Shown here piece after piece: positions 1 through 8,987 of a stretch of 64,000 nt of DNA (position 1 is its first letter; each line of letters starts with the position of its first letter). Made by a program: the position numbers and the translations under genes. This DNA comes from Sphingobium jiangsuense (GTDB lineage Bacteria > Pseudomonadota > Alphaproteobacteria > Sphingomonadales > Sphingomonadaceae): the NCBI RefSeq assembly GCF_014196495.1, contig NZ_JACIDT010000010.1, forward strand, positions 62,001 to 126,000, read 5' to 3'. The notes beneath the pieces were generated by a model. That model saw nothing but the letters and a program-made list of their open reading frames with translations, did not search any database and was not told the origin of the DNA.

Positions 1-90
1 CCACTTTTCTTCCAGAGCCTTGCTGAGTTCAGCGGCTTCGAGGACGGTGAGAGCCGAAAGCTGTTCGACCAGAGCTTGGATATCAGCCAT
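1..90 (-). CDS. rplL: 50S ribosomal protein L7/L12, N-terminal part only
   Basis: The reverse strand from 90 reads [20 protein letters not shown] and stays open to the window edge. This is the N-terminal dimerisation segment of L7/L12, the stalk protein that binds L10 and recruits translation factors. Only about 30 of the usual 120-130 residues are in the window. It lies 72 bases after rplJ on the same strand, the usual rplJ-rplL order, so co-transcription from the L10 leader is expected. The rpoB and rpoC genes would be expected further out. Confidence 0.9.
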   Translation of the reverse strand, partial: MADIQALVEQLSALTVLEAAELSKALEEKW

Positions 91-162
91 GTTTAACCAT
101 TTACCTTTCTGGGCGGGGCGTGGCCCCTGATACTAGAGTGAAAACAAAGAAATTGGGTATGC

Positions 163-678
163 TCAGGCGGCTTCTTTTTCCGCATAAGCATTGAAGACCC
201 GCGCCAGCTGCGCGGCGGGAGCCTGGGCGATCTGGGCCAGCTTCGTTGCCGGGGCCTGAATGAGGCCGACAAGCGTAGCGCGCATTTCGTCCAGCGACGG
301 CATCGAGGCGAGCGCCTTGATGCCTTCCGCGTCGAGCAGGGTGCTGCCCATCGCTCCGCCAACGATTTCGATCTTGTCGTTGGTTTTCGCGAACTCGATC
401 GCGACCTTGGCGGCGGCGACCGGATCGGCCGAAGTGGCAAGCGCGATCGGACCAGTCAGCATGTCGCTGAGCTGCTCGTACTGCGTATCCTTCAACGCGA
501 TCTTGGCGAGGCGGTTCTTCGTAACCTTGAAGGTAGCGCCGGCATCACGCATCTTCTGCCGCAGGGCCGTCGACTGGGCGACGGTCATGCCGAGGTTGCG
601 CGTCACCACGACGACCCCGATTTCGGCAAAAGTAGCATGCAGCGTGGTCACCACCTCAGATTTCTGGGTACGATCCAT
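163..678 (-). CDS. rplJ: 50S ribosomal protein L10
   Basis: 171 residues, the normal size for bacterial L10. The N-terminal half is the rRNA-binding domain ([10 protein letters not shown], then [11 protein letters not shown] and KNRLAKIAL, the typical L10 core), and the helical C-terminus carries the L7/L12 dimers. The ATG at 678 is preceded by GGAG at a good distance. In the cell it forms the base of the ribosomal stalk. L10, in complex with L7/L12, normally represses its own mRNA leader; the hairpins at 696-741 lie where such control would act. rplA and rplK are not next door; greB is upstream instead, so this is not the full nusG-rplKAJL-rpoBC arrangement. Confidence 0.97.
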   Translation of the reverse strand: MDRTQKSEVVTTLHATFAEIGVVVVTRNLGMTVAQSTALRQKMRDAGATFKVTKNRLAKIALKDTQYEQLSDMLTGPIALATSADPVAAAKVAIEFAKTNDKIEIVGGAMGSTLLDAEGIKALASMPSLDEMRATLVGLIQAPATKLAQIAQAPAAQLARVFNAYAEKEAA

Positions 679-996
679 GCCATTCTCCAGTTACGTCCTG
701 CCGGACCATCCGGCAGGATGAAGCGGCCATGCCGGGGCATGACTGCGAATTGTCCGAAGGGGGAAGGATCAACCGCGCACTCTGACCCCGAAAGGGCAGG
801 AGAGGCAGGGCCGGAAACGGTGCGCAAGGGCACGCGGCCGGCAAGAAACTTGTCCCCGTCTAGGCCGGGAATTAAGAAGGGCCAATTCCCTTCACCGACT
901 GTCTCGGACGGCGCATCGAGGGGGAAACCCCGCAATGCAGGGCCGCCCTTAGCGGATGGCGGGGCGCTTGTCCAGCCCCCTCGGCTCCGCGCGGGC
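679..996. other. rplJ-greB intergenic region
   Basis: 318 bases without a convincing gene. It holds the rplJ leader hairpins and, at 876-893, a small inverted repeat (GAAGGG / CCCTTC, six-base loop) followed on the minus strand by TTAATT, which could be a weak terminator for greB. The rplJ promoter should lie here, but I could not pick clear -35 and -10 boxes. Confidence 0.5.
696..741 (-). promoter_or_regulatory. rplJ leader hairpins (putative L10 autoregulatory region)
   Basis: A perfect 10-bp inverted repeat (TCCTGCCGGA at 696-705 and TCCGGCAGGA at 709-718, three-base loop) sits just before the rplJ ribosome-binding site. A second, 6-bp palindrome lies at 728-741. In rplJ mRNA both fall in the 5' leader, where L10 binds in many bacteria. 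I cannot show a kink-turn, so the assignment to L10 control is inference. Confidence 0.5.
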
Positions 997-1479
997 TCAG
1001 CCGGGGTAGCTGATCTCCATCACCTCATATTCCTTTTCCCCGGCGGGCAGGCGGACGGTGCGCAGGTCGCCCGGCCCCGCGCCGCGCAACGCGCGGGCGA
1101 GCGGTGCGTCCCAGCCGATGCGCCCGGCGCCGCTGTCCGTCTCGTCATTGCCGACGAGGGTGACGGTGCGCCGGTTGTCGTCCTCGTCCGCGATGGTGAC
1201 GGTGGCGCCGAAGAAGACGCGGCTCTTGTCCGGCTGCCGCGCGGGGTCGACGATGCGCGCATCCTTCATCTTGCGCGCGAGGCGGCGGAGCTGGCCGTCG
1301 ATCTCGCGCATGCGCTTGCGGCCGTAGAGATAGTCGCCATTCTCGCTGCGGTCGCCATTGCCCGCCGCCCAGCTGACGATCTCCACGATCTTCGGGCGCT
1401 CCTCGCCCAGCAGCCGGTCATATTCGGCGCGCAGCGCGGCGAAGCCCTGAGGCGTGATGTAGTTGGTCTTTCCCTGCAT
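997..1479 (-). CDS. greB: GreB-type transcription elongation factor
   Basis: 160 residues with the Gre layout: an N-terminal coiled coil (about 1-80, with GDRSENGDYLYGRKRMREID, the tip typical of GreB) and a C-terminal FKBP-like domain ending GEKEYEVMEISYPG. Gre factors enter the secondary channel of RNA polymerase and stimulate cleavage of backtracked transcripts. The TY-type start MQGKTNYITPQG and the tyrosine-rich YLYGRKR segment favour GreB over GreA, and a clear GreA is encoded at 60315-60791. It starts 16 bases after the lytic transglycosylase stop, so the two are probably co-transcribed. Confidence 0.9.
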   Translation of the reverse strand: MQGKTNYITPQGFAALRAEYDRLLGEERPKIVEIVSWAAGNGDRSENGDYLYGRKRMREIDGQLRRLARKMKDARIVDPARQPDKSRVFFGATVTIADEDDNRRTVTLVGNDETDSGAGRIGWDAPLARALRGAGPGDLRTVRLPAGEKEYEVMEISYPG

Positions 1480-1495
1480 GACGGCGGCGCGTCTA

Positions 1496-3604
1496 TCAGC
1501 CCGGCGTGGTCTTGCCCAGATAGAAGCTCAGCGGCGCGGCGGGTAGCTTCGTGCCGTTCTTCTCCGCGCGCATAGCGTCGTAGACGACCGCATTCTCCAG
1601 CACCCGCTGGACATAGTTCTTCGTTTCGTAGATCGGGATGTTCTCGATCCAGCGGAGAATGTCGACGCCGGGCTGGCGCGGGTCGCCATTGGCGGCGAGC
1701 CATTTGTTCACATTGCCGGGTCCGGCATTATAGGCGGCGACGGCCAGCGGATAGCTGCCCCCATAATAATTGAGCATGCGGCGGAAATAGGTGCTGCCCA
1801 GCTGGATGTTGTAGCTGGTGTCGGTGGTGAGGCCGCCCAGATTGTAGGACAGGCCGATCTTGCCCGCCGTTTCCCGCGCGGTGCCGGGCATCAGCTGCAT
1901 CAGGCCGCGCGCGCCCGCATGGCTGACGGCGGCCTTGTCGAACTGGCTTTCCTGCCGCGATATCGCATGGATCATCGTCCAGTTGCCGCTATGGTCGCCG
2001 GGCACGCTGATGCTGGGGAAGCTCGCCGTCGCATAGCTGGTGCTGCCGTCCGGGCGGGCGCGGCGGCCGACCATCACGCCGAGGTCAGGGCGGCCGATCC
2101 GCGTCGCCAGCTCATTGGCCAGCACCCGGTCGCTGTCCGTCGTCACATTGGCGGCGATGGCGCGCAGGAAGGTGCTCTGGTCCTGCCAGCGGCCCATCGT
2201 GCCGAGCGCGCGCGCGGCCCGGACGAGGGAGTTCCGCTCGAACATGCTGCGTTCCTCGGCGCTGACCTGCACCCGGTCGGCGATCGCGGTCGGCGCGGTG
2301 ATGCCCTGGCCGAGGCGCTCGCGCGCCAGCTGGCCGTAGAACTGGTCGGGATAGGCCGACGCCATGGCGAGATGGCGGTTGCCCTCGGCCGCGTCTCCGG
2401 CGTTGAACGCGGCGCGGCTCGCCCAGTACCAGCCCTTGGTCATGGTCTGGGGCGAGCGGGCGGCGGTGGCGTAGCGATCGAACATCGCCATCGCCTCGCG
2501 CGGGCGGTTCAGCTGGTAATAGGCGGTCGTGCCCGCCAGCCAGGCGAGGCTGGTATAATCGTCGCGCTCGCCGATCGGGCGCAGGCTGACGTCGGTGCCG
2601 GCGGGATAGGCGTCGTCCAGCTTGCTGGCGATGTCATAGGCCGTGGTCCACTGATTGTCGTTGGCGGCGGCGCGGGCATGGGTCAGCAGCACCTCATACC
2701 ATTTCTCGACATTGGCGGGACGCACGGCAAGCGGCGGCCGTCCGGCCAGCAGCGAACGGGCGAGGATGCTGTTGCCGCTGTCGCGCAGCCAGGTCGCCTT
2801 GTCGGCGAGGAAGCCGGCATGGCCGCGCGCATAGGGTTCCGCCGCCTGCATCTTCGCCGCGGCGTCGGCGGCGTTGCGCTGGAAGGCGATGCGGGCCTCC
2901 GCGATCGGGCGCTCGTTGGGCGAGAGGAAGGGCAGCGCCCGTTCCGCCGAGGCGGGGTTGCGCGCCCACAGCGCGGCATCGGCATGGGCGTCCTGATCGG
3001 CGGCGGTGAGCGCGGTGCCGAAGAGGGAGAGCAGCTGCATCTCGTCCTGCGGGGCCATCGCGCCCATGCGCCACGCGGCGCGGGCGGCCTCGCGCGCCTC
3101 GGCGGCGCGGCCGGTGGCGGACAGGGCGAGCGCGTTGCGCGCCTGCCCCGTAGCGCTGCGGGCCGGATAGCGCTGGAAGAAGGCGACGACGCTCGACGGG
3201 CTGTAGCTCATCGGGTTGATCGAGCTTTCGGCGAGGCGGCGCATCCGGTCCTCGGCGGGCCAGCCGGGGTTGGCCATCAGGAAAGAGGCATAGGCGTCGA
3301 AGCCCAGGCCGTCGCTCTGTTGCAGCGCCTTCCACCGGTCCACCGTGGCGATGATCGCGCTGTCGCCGGTCTGCGCGATGGTGCTGCGCGCGGCGTTCCA
3401 GTCCGATCCGGCCTGCGCCGGGGCGGTGGAGGAGGAAGAGGATGCGGAAGGCGTGACGCCGGGCAGCGGCTGCACAATTTCCTTGCGCCCGCTGTTGATC
3501 TGCGCAACTGCAACCGACGCAAGCGATACGACGCCCAGAAGCGGAAGATGGCGAAGCTTTATCCGGTTGGTGAACGTGCTGGACATGGCCCTGATCTGAA
3601 GCAT
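1496..3604 (-). CDS. Soluble lytic murein transglycosylase (Slt family)
   Basis: 702 residues if translated from 3604. A second ATG at 3586 gives MSSTFTNRIKLRHLPLLG, a good signal peptide ending near VAVAQ, and may be the true start. The long middle is helical and TPR-like, as in the superhelical U and L domains of Slt70. The C-terminal ~150 residues are the SLT catalytic domain, with the catalytic glutamate in ISRQESQFDKAA, then GARGLMQLMPGTA and VAAYNAGPGNV. The family cleaves the MurNAc-GlcNAc bond in the periplasm, forming 1,6-anhydro ends. It is divergent from dapA and followed by greB. Confidence 0.92.
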   Translation of the reverse strand: MLQIRAMSSTFTNRIKLRHLPLLGVVSLASVAVAQINSGRKEIVQPLPGVTPSASSSSSTAPAQAGSDWNAARSTIAQTGDSAIIATVDRWKALQQSDGLGFDAYASFLMANPGWPAEDRMRRLAESSINPMSYSPSSVVAFFQRYPARSATGQARNALALSATGRAAEAREAARAAWRMGAMAPQDEMQLLSLFGTALTAADQDAHADAALWARNPASAERALPFLSPNERPIAEARIAFQRNAADAAAKMQAAEPYARGHAGFLADKATWLRDSGNSILARSLLAGRPPLAVRPANVEKWYEVLLTHARAAANDNQWTTAYDIASKLDDAYPAGTDVSLRPIGERDDYTSLAWLAGTTAYYQLNRPREAMAMFDRYATAARSPQTMTKGWYWASRAAFNAGDAAEGNRHLAMASAYPDQFYGQLARERLGQGITAPTAIADRVQVSAEERSMFERNSLVRAARALGTMGRWQDQSTFLRAIAANVTTDSDRVLANELATRIGRPDLGVMVGRRARPDGSTSYATASFPSISVPGDHSGNWTMIHAISRQESQFDKAAVSHAGARGLMQLMPGTARETAGKIGLSYNLGGLTTDTSYNIQLGSTYFRRMLNYYGGSYPLAVAAYNAGPGNVNKWLAANGDPRQPGVDILRWIENIPIYETKNYVQRVLENAVVYDAMRAEKNGTKLPAAPLSFYLGKTTPG

Positions 3605-3688
3605 CCCTGTTGGCGGTGATCGATTGGAAGATTATGGCATAACGATGCTTATGCCCAGATGAATGATCGGGTTGGAAGGAGTTTTTGC

Positions 3689-4567
3689 ATGTTTTCCGGG
3701 TCCATTCCCGCTCTGGTGACGCCTTTTCGGGACGGAGCGCTGGATGAAGAGGCTTTCCGGGCGTTCGTGGACTGGCAGATAGAAGAGGGCAGCAGCGCCC
3801 TCGTCCCCTGCGGCACGACGGGCGAGAGCGCGACCATGACGGTCGAGGAGCATAACCGCGTCATCGCCATCTGCGTCGAGCAGGCCGCCGGGCGGGTTCC
3901 GGTGATCGCGGGCTGCGGTTCCAACGACACCCGAATCGCGCTGGAGCATATGTTCGCCGCGCAGGCCGCCGGAGCCGACGCCGCGCTGGTGGTCGCGCCT
4001 TATTACAACAAGCCGAGCCAGGAAGGCGTCTATCAGCATTTCGCCCATCTGGCGCGCCATTGCGACCTGCCGATCATCCTCTACAACGTGCCCGGCCGCA
4101 CCATCACCGACATCGGCGTGCCGGTGCAGCACCGGCTGGTGAGCGAGTTCCGCACCATCGTCGGCATCAAGGACGCGACCGGCAATCTCGGCCGGGTCAG
4201 CGCGCAGCGGCTCGCCTGCGGGCCGGATTATGTGCAGCTTTCGGGCAATGACGAAACCGCGCTCGGCTTCAACGCGATGGGCGGGCGGGGCTGCATCTCG
4301 GTGACGGCGAACGTCGCGCCGGCGTTGTGCGCGCAGTTCCAGGCGCTGCTGGCCGAAGGCAAGTGGGACGAGGCGTTGCTGGTGCAGGACAGGCTTTATC
4401 CGCTGCACGATGCGTTGTTCAGCGATTCTTCACCTGGGCCGGTCAAATATGCGCTGTCCCGTGTTCGCCCGGAAATGCCGGTCGAGGTGCGCCTGCCGAT
4501 TACCTGGCCCAGCGCGTCCTCGCAGGCAGCGGTGGACCGCGCGCTGGAGATTGCGGGACTGGTATAA
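3689..4567 (+). CDS. dapA: 4-hydroxy-tetrahydrodipicolinate synthase
   Basis: 292 residues, exactly the usual DapA size, if translated from the ATG at 3689. That start is supported by AAGGAG seven bases upstream and gives [16 protein letters not shown]; an earlier in-frame ATG at 3659 has no such site. The enzyme condenses pyruvate with aspartate semialdehyde, the first committed step to diaminopimelate and lysine. Visible hallmarks are the TTGESATM loop, [17 protein letters not shown] and the Schiff-base lysine in VGIKDATGN. It leads a plus-strand run with smpB and a DUF2062 gene. Confidence 0.97.
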   Translation: MFSGSIPALVTPFRDGALDEEAFRAFVDWQIEEGSSALVPCGTTGESATMTVEEHNRVIAICVEQAAGRVPVIAGCGSNDTRIALEHMFAAQAAGADAALVVAPYYNKPSQEGVYQHFAHLARHCDLPIILYNVPGRTITDIGVPVQHRLVSEFRTIVGIKDATGNLGRVSAQRLACGPDYVQLSGNDETALGFNAMGGRGCISVTANVAPALCAQFQALLAEGKWDEALLVQDRLYPLHDALFSDSSPGPVKYALSRVRPEMPVEVRLPITWPSASSQAAVDRALEIAGLV

Positions 4568-4613
4568 GGAGCCTGCGCTCCCCATATCGCACCCGCAAGG
4601 AGATTGTCGACCG

Positions 4614-5096
4614 ATGGCCCGCCCCCGCCCCGAAACGTTCAAGAAGGTCAAGACCGTGGCCGAGAACCGGCGCGCGCGCTTCGACTATGCGATAGACGAG
4701 GTGTTCGAGGCGGGCATCGTGCTTCAGGGGACGGAGGTGAAATCCCTCCGTTTCGGCGAAGGCTCGATCGCGGAAAGCTATGCCGAGGTGAAGGATGAGC
4801 AGGTCTGGCTGATCAACAGCAATGTGCCGGAGTTCAGCCACGGCAACCGCTTCAACCATGAACCCAAGCGCCCGCGCAAGCTGCTGCTGCATGAGCGGGA
4901 GATCGCCAAGCTGCATGGCGCGGTCGCGCGCAAGGGCATGACGCTGGTGCCGCTGTCGATCTATTTCAACGATCGCGGCCGCGCCAAGGTGGAGCTGGCG
5001 CTGGCGCGGGGCAAGAATGCGCAGGACAAGCGCGCCACCACCAAGGAACGCGAATGGAAGCGCGAGCAGGGCCGCCTGCTGAAGGAGCACGGCTAG
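4614..5096 (+). CDS. smpB: SsrA-binding protein SmpB
   Basis: 160 residues from the ATG at 4614, with an AAGGAG about 11 bases upstream. SmpB binds tmRNA (SsrA) and brings it to stalled ribosomes for trans-translation. Family marks are NRRARFDY near the start, [29 protein letters not shown] and the basic C-terminal tail [20 protein letters not shown] that reaches into the mRNA channel. It follows dapA by 46 bases, a neighbour pair seen in many alphaproteobacteria. Confidence 0.97.
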   Translation: MARPRPETFKKVKTVAENRRARFDYAIDEVFEAGIVLQGTEVKSLRFGEGSIAESYAEVKDEQVWLINSNVPEFSHGNRFNHEPKRPRKLLLHEREIAKLHGAVARKGMTLVPLSIYFNDRGRAKVELALARGKNAQDKRATTKEREWKREQGRLLKEHG

Positions 5097-5098
5097 AG

Positions 5099-5647
5099 AT
5101 GAGCAGCCGTATCGTTCGCTGGTTCCGTGACAATGCGCCCAAGCGGGAAACTTTCGAAAACAGCAGGATACTGGCGCCGGTCGCCCACCGGGTGCTGGCG
5201 CCGGAGCTGTGGCGCTTCACCCGCCGGTCGGTGCCGCGCGGCGTGGCGCTGGGGCTTCTGGTCGGGATCTTCCTGCTGGTGCCGGGCATCCAGATCGCGG
5301 GCGCGGCGCTGTTCGCCCTGCCGTTCCGCGCCAACATCCCGATCGCGGCGGCGATGACCTTCCTCAGCAACCCGGCGACGACGCCGCTGATCCTGTGGGC
5401 GTCCGTCTATATCGGCAACTGGACGCTGGGCCGCAATGCCGACATCTCCCGCTTCATGACGCTGGTGCATGAGCATGCCGGGATCGGCGAATGGTGCGGC
5501 TGGCTGTTTTCGGAGGCCGCGCCCGCGCTGCTGTTCGGCCTGACGGTGATTTCCGTCGCGGCGGCGGTGGTCGGCTATTTCGCGGCGGACTGGATGTGGA
5601 AACTGCATCTTGGGCGGCGGTGGAAAGCGCGCCAGCGCCAGGATTGA
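5099..5647 (+). CDS. DUF2062 membrane protein
   Basis: 182 residues from the ATG at 5099, which lies just two bases after the smpB stop, so translation may be coupled. The pattern is that of DUF2062: a short basic N-terminus, hydrophobic segments around VALGLLVGIFLLVPGIQIAG and LLFGLTVISVAAAVVGYF, and the family motif with SNPATTPLILWASVYIGN between them. Members are inner-membrane proteins of unknown function. Nothing here shows a substrate. Confidence 0.85.
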   Translation: MSSRIVRWFRDNAPKRETFENSRILAPVAHRVLAPELWRFTRRSVPRGVALGLLVGIFLLVPGIQIAGAALFALPFRANIPIAAAMTFLSNPATTPLILWASVYIGNWTLGRNADISRFMTLVHEHAGIGEWCGWLFSEAAPALLFGLTVISVAAAVVGYFAADWMWKLHLGRRWKARQRQD

Positions 5648-5780
5648 TCGAGATTTCGTCCATGCGGGCCTGCGAAGCGCGCTATTCTGCGCTTCGGTGC
5701 TCACGGACCTTTAAGTCCGCTGCGCTCCGATGCTCGAATAGCACGCCTCTCGGCTCCACCTGAACGAAATCTCGACCAAT
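5643..5780. repeat. 138-bp long imperfect palindrome (MITE/REP-like element)
   Basis: The ends are 17-bp inverted repeats with one mismatch (5643-5659 and 5764-5780, core CGAGATTTCGT). Folding the interior back on itself gives two arms of about 66 bases that pair along most of their length around a central CTTTAA, including a shared GCTATTC block and a perfect CGGAC/GTCCG neck. It overlaps the last codons of the DUF2062 gene and lies before cckA. It has no coding potential. As RNA it would form one long hairpin from either strand. Confidence 0.75.
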
Positions 5781-5884
5781 CCTATCCTGATTATCGCGCG
5801 CCGCGCCGGGTCGTCGCGGCAAGATTTCGCTTCATCCCTATCCGCTCTTTGCTAAGCTCCGCCAAAGGTCCATAGAGCGCCGCT

Positions 5885-8419
5885 ATGTTTAGGCATATTG
5901 GGTTTGGACGCATCGGGCTCGGACGGATCGCAGGAACGGGGAAATGGCTGCCGGATATGGCGGGGGCGACAGGCAACAGCTACAAGCATGAGATCGTCTC
6001 GCTGGCCTCGGACAAGGGCGGGCGGTTCGTTCTGCCGCTGCTGATCGGCGCAGCGCTGCTGAGCGCGGCGCTGATCGTCTGGGCGGTGGGCGACTGGGCG
6101 CTGGGCGCCGGATTCGCCGCCACCATCGTCGGCCTAGCCGCGCTGCTCCACCTCGTCCGGCCGCAACGCGCGCCCGCCGCGCTGGTGCGCGAGGTCGCGC
6201 CGGACTGGACGGTGACGCGCGCGGCGGCCAATGCGCTGGGCATGGCGGTGGCGGTGACGGACCGCAGCGGGCGGCTCGTCTGCGCGAGCGACCTCTACGG
6301 CGAGTGGTTCCCCGGCTATCCCGCCCCGCCGTCGCTGCCGCTCGACCGTGACGGCGCGGCGCTGCTGGCCGAGGCGGGCCGCGCCGCCTGGCGCGACGGC
6401 GAGGCGAGTTGCGACACCCTCTCGCGCGGGGCGCTCAAGGCCGAGGCGCGCATCACCCGCACGGGCCGCTCGGACGATTATCTGCTGTGGCATTTCTCGC
6501 CGGTCCGGCAGGTCAGCCTGATCGAGCAGTTCACCGCGATGGTTATGGGCGAGATGGGGACGCAGCTGGGCGAGGCGGGGCTGATGGCCGCGATCATCGG
6601 CGCGGAAGGGCGCATAAGGGGCGCGAACGAGGCGTTCGTGCTGCGCGCCGCCGGGCGCGGCGACGCCGACCTGACCGGGCGCGACCTCGCCGCCTATTTC
6701 CGGCGCGACGAGGAAGGCCGCATCTTCTTCGCGCGAGAGGCGCCGGGCATGCTGCCGATCGCGATCTTCCGCGTGCTGCTGCGCGCCGACCAGCCCGACG
6801 GCCCGGCGCTCGTGCTGCTGGTCGACCAGCCCGGCAATGTGGCGGCGGGCGGATCGTCGCTTTCCTATTTCCAGGCGCTGCTGGCGCTGATGCCCTTCGG
6901 CCTTGCGATGACCGACCGGGACGGGCGGCTGCTCTTCCTCAACGAAAGCTTCGCCCGCGCCGCCAACGTGCCCGACGGCCACCGCCCTGCCTATCCCGGC
7001 GATCTGGTGGTGACGGAGGACCAGGCCGCGCTCGCCGCCGCCGTGCGGCGCTACGCGGTCGGCCCGCAGATGACCGGCGATATTGCGGTGCGCCTGCGCA
7101 ACCGGCCGGAGGAGCCGGTCGCCCTCTCGCTCGCGGGCGTGCGCGGGCTGGGCGAGGCGGCGGTCATCCTGACGCTGAAGGACAATGACGAGGAAGGGCG
7201 CCTCAAGCGCCAGGTCGCGCAGGCGACCAAGATGCAGGCGGTGGGCCAGCTCGCCGGCGGCGTCGCGCATGATTTCAACAATATCCTCACCGCCATCATC
7301 GGCCATTGCGACCTGATGCTGATGCGCCACACGCCGGGCGACAGCGATTATGACGACATCCAGCAGATCAAGTCCAACTCCAACCGCGCGGCCAGCCTGA
7401 CGCGGCAGTTGCTCGCCTTTTCCCGCCAGCAGACGCTGCGCCCGCAGGTGATCCAGCTGCCCGACATCGTCGCTGACGTCTCCAACCTGCTGAAGCGCCT
7501 GATCGGCGAGAAGGTGAAGCTGGAGGTCAGCCATGGCCGCAATCTGGGGCTGGTCCGCGCCGATCCGGGGCAGATGGAGCAGGTGATCGTCAACCTTGCC
7601 GTCAACGCCCGCGACGCGATGCCGGGCGGGGGGACGCTCACCATCCAGACCTTCTCAATCTCCGCCGCGCAGGTGCGGGAAATGCGCTCGACCGTGCTGC
7701 CCGCGGCCGACTATACGGGCCTGCGCGTCTCCGACACCGGCATCGGCATCCCGCCGGACATGGTCACCAAGATATTCGAGCCTTTCTTCACCACCAAGGA
7801 GGTGGGCAAGGGCACGGGGCTGGGGCTCTCCACCGTCTATGGCATCGTCAAGCAGTCGGGCGGCTATATCTTCGCGGAATCGGCGCCGGGGCAAGGGACG
7901 AGCTTCACCATCTACCTGCCCGTCCATGTCGCCAGCGCGGACGAGAAGCAGGCCGCCACCATCCGCACCCCGCCCTCCCGCAAGGTGAGCTGGGGCACCG
8001 GCACCATCCTGCTGGTGGAGGACGAGGACATGGTCCGTGCCGTCGCCGAGCGCGCGCTGACGCGGCAGGGCTATACCGTGCTTACCGCCGCCGACGGGGA
8101 ACAGGGGCTGGAGGCGCTTTCCGGTGCGGACAGGGTGGACCTGCTGATATCCGACGTGGTGATGCCCAATATGGACGGCCCCGCCATGGTGCGGGAAGCG
8201 CGCCGGTCCATGCCCGCGCTGCCGGTGCTGTTCATGTCCGGCTATGCCGAGGAGCAACTGCGCAAGTCGATCGACATCGCCAATGTCGCCTTCCTGCCCA
8301 AGCCCTTTTCGGTGGCCCAGCTGTCGGAGGCGGTGGCCGATGCTTTCGCCCGGACCCAGCCCGACGGCGACGCGCCGGATAATGGCGAATCATCGCCCTG
8401 GCGCGACGGCATGGCATAG
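5885..8419 (+). CDS. cckA: CckA-type hybrid sensor histidine kinase
   Basis: 844 residues. Two membrane helices lie near residues 45-95 (VLPLLIGAALLSAALIVWAV and the next stretch), followed by PAS-like sensing regions to about 430. The HisKA box has the phospho-accepting histidine at residue 462 (GGVAHDFNNILTAIIGH), then the N box (NLAVNARDAMPGGG) and G boxes (DTGIGIPP, GKGTGLGLS). A C-terminal receiver domain has its aspartate at residue 757 (LLISDVVMPNMDG). In Caulobacter CckA feeds ChpT and CtrA/CpdR; in sphingomonads the same relay would control cell cycle or motility genes. The start is uncertain: 5885 has no clear ribosome-binding site, and 5957 (MAGATGN) is an alternative. Confidence 0.9.
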   Translation: MFRHIGFGRIGLGRIAGTGKWLPDMAGATGNSYKHEIVSLASDKGGRFVLPLLIGAALLSAALIVWAVGDWALGAGFAATIVGLAALLHLVRPQRAPAALVREVAPDWTVTRAAANALGMAVAVTDRSGRLVCASDLYGEWFPGYPAPPSLPLDRDGAALLAEAGRAAWRDGEASCDTLSRGALKAEARITRTGRSDDYLLWHFSPVRQVSLIEQFTAMVMGEMGTQLGEAGLMAAIIGAEGRIRGANEAFVLRAAGRGDADLTGRDLAAYFRRDEEGRIFFAREAPGMLPIAIFRVLLRADQPDGPALVLLVDQPGNVAAGGSSLSYFQALLALMPFGLAMTDRDGRLLFLNESFARAANVPDGHRPAYPGDLVVTEDQAALAAAVRRYAVGPQMTGDIAVRLRNRPEEPVALSLAGVRGLGEAAVILTLKDNDEEGRLKRQVAQATKMQAVGQLAGGVAHDFNNILTAIIGHCDLMLMRHTPGDSDYDDIQQIKSNSNRAASLTRQLLAFSRQQTLRPQVIQLPDIVADVSNLLKRLIGEKVKLEVSHGRNLGLVRADPGQMEQVIVNLAVNARDAMPGGGTLTIQTFSISAAQVREMRSTVLPAADYTGLRVSDTGIGIPPDMVTKIFEPFFTTKEVGKGTGLGLSTVYGIVKQSGGYIFAESAPGQGTSFTIYLPVHVASADEKQAATIRTPPSRKVSWGTGTILLVEDEDMVRAVAERALTRQGYTVLTAADGEQGLEALSGADRVDLLISDVVMPNMDGPAMVREARRSMPALPVLFMSGYAEEQLRKSIDIANVAFLPKPFSVAQLSEAVADAFARTQPDGDAPDNGESSPWRDGMA

Positions 8420-8444
8420 TTTCGCTTGCCGAAACTCTGTTTTT
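8418..8444 (+). terminator. Likely Rho-independent terminator of cckA
   Basis: AGTTTCG (8418-8424) and CGAAACT (8430-8436) form a 7-bp stem with a five-base loop, followed by CTG and five T residues at 8440-8444. The stem starts inside the cckA stop codon. A competing pairing (CTTGCC 8425-8430 with GGCAAG 8446-8451) exists, so the fold is not certain. A second GC-rich hairpin without a T run follows at 8474-8495. Confidence 0.5.
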
Positions 8445-8521
8445 GGGCAAGTTTCCGCCGCATGGCGGGACAGCCGCCGGGATGACGCCCGGCGGACTAT
8501 ACAGGATTGGCTTCCTTCTTG

Positions 8522-8893
8522 ATGACATTTGCGACTTCACCGGCGCGGCGCTCCATCCTGATCGTGGAGGATGAGGCGATGATCGCGATGATGCTGGAGG
8601 AATTTCTCGAAACGCTGGGGCATCAGGTGCGCGGGGTGGCCGCCACGCTGACCGAGGCGCGCGACAGGGTGCGCGACGGCGGCTTCGACCTCGCCATACT
8701 GGATTGCCATCTGGACGGAGAGGAAGTCTGGCCGATCGCGGAGATGCTGGACCGGGCGGACATTCCCTTCATCCTGAGCTCCGGCGGCGCGATGGATGAG
8801 GTTCCCGCACCCTTTGCCGGGCGTCCGATGCTGGCCAAACCCTATACGATCGGCACGATTTCCGACATTCTGGCGGCCAGCGGGGAAAAATGA
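8522..8893 (+). CDS. Single-domain response regulator
   Basis: 123 residues from the ATG at 8522 (a TTG at 8507 would add five). It is a lone receiver domain: acidic pair in LIVEDEAMI, phospho-accepting aspartate at about residue 61 ([11 protein letters not shown]), a switch serine (FILSSGG) and the lysine in MLAKPYT. There is no output domain. It follows cckA by about 100 bases on the same strand, so it may act as a phosphate sink or shuttle in the CckA relay, like DivK or CpdR. The family does not fix the partner. An independent role is possible because a terminator and hairpin separate the two. Confidence 0.85.
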   Translation: MTFATSPARRSILIVEDEAMIAMMLEEFLETLGHQVRGVAATLTEARDRVRDGGFDLAILDCHLDGEEVWPIAEMLDRADIPFILSSGGAMDEVPAPFAGRPMLAKPYTIGTISDILAASGEK

Positions 8894-8904
8894 CCTCGAT
8901 ATTT

Positions 8905-8919
8905 GTTCCCCTCTTGTTC
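8905..8919 (+). promoter_or_regulatory. SOS box (LexA site) upstream of recA
   Basis: GTTC at 8905-8908, seven bases, then GTTC at 8916-8919: the direct-repeat GTTC-N7-GTTC that alphaproteobacterial LexA binds. A further GAAC at about 8925-8928 makes TTGTTC/GAACAA a palindrome. It is about 70 bases before the recA start, so recA should be LexA-repressed and DNA-damage-inducible. Confidence 0.88.
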
Positions 8920-8987
8920 TTTTGGAACAAATAGGGTACATGGGCCTTCGTTCCAGTGCCGTGTTGCACTTGGCAGGAGACAGGCCC

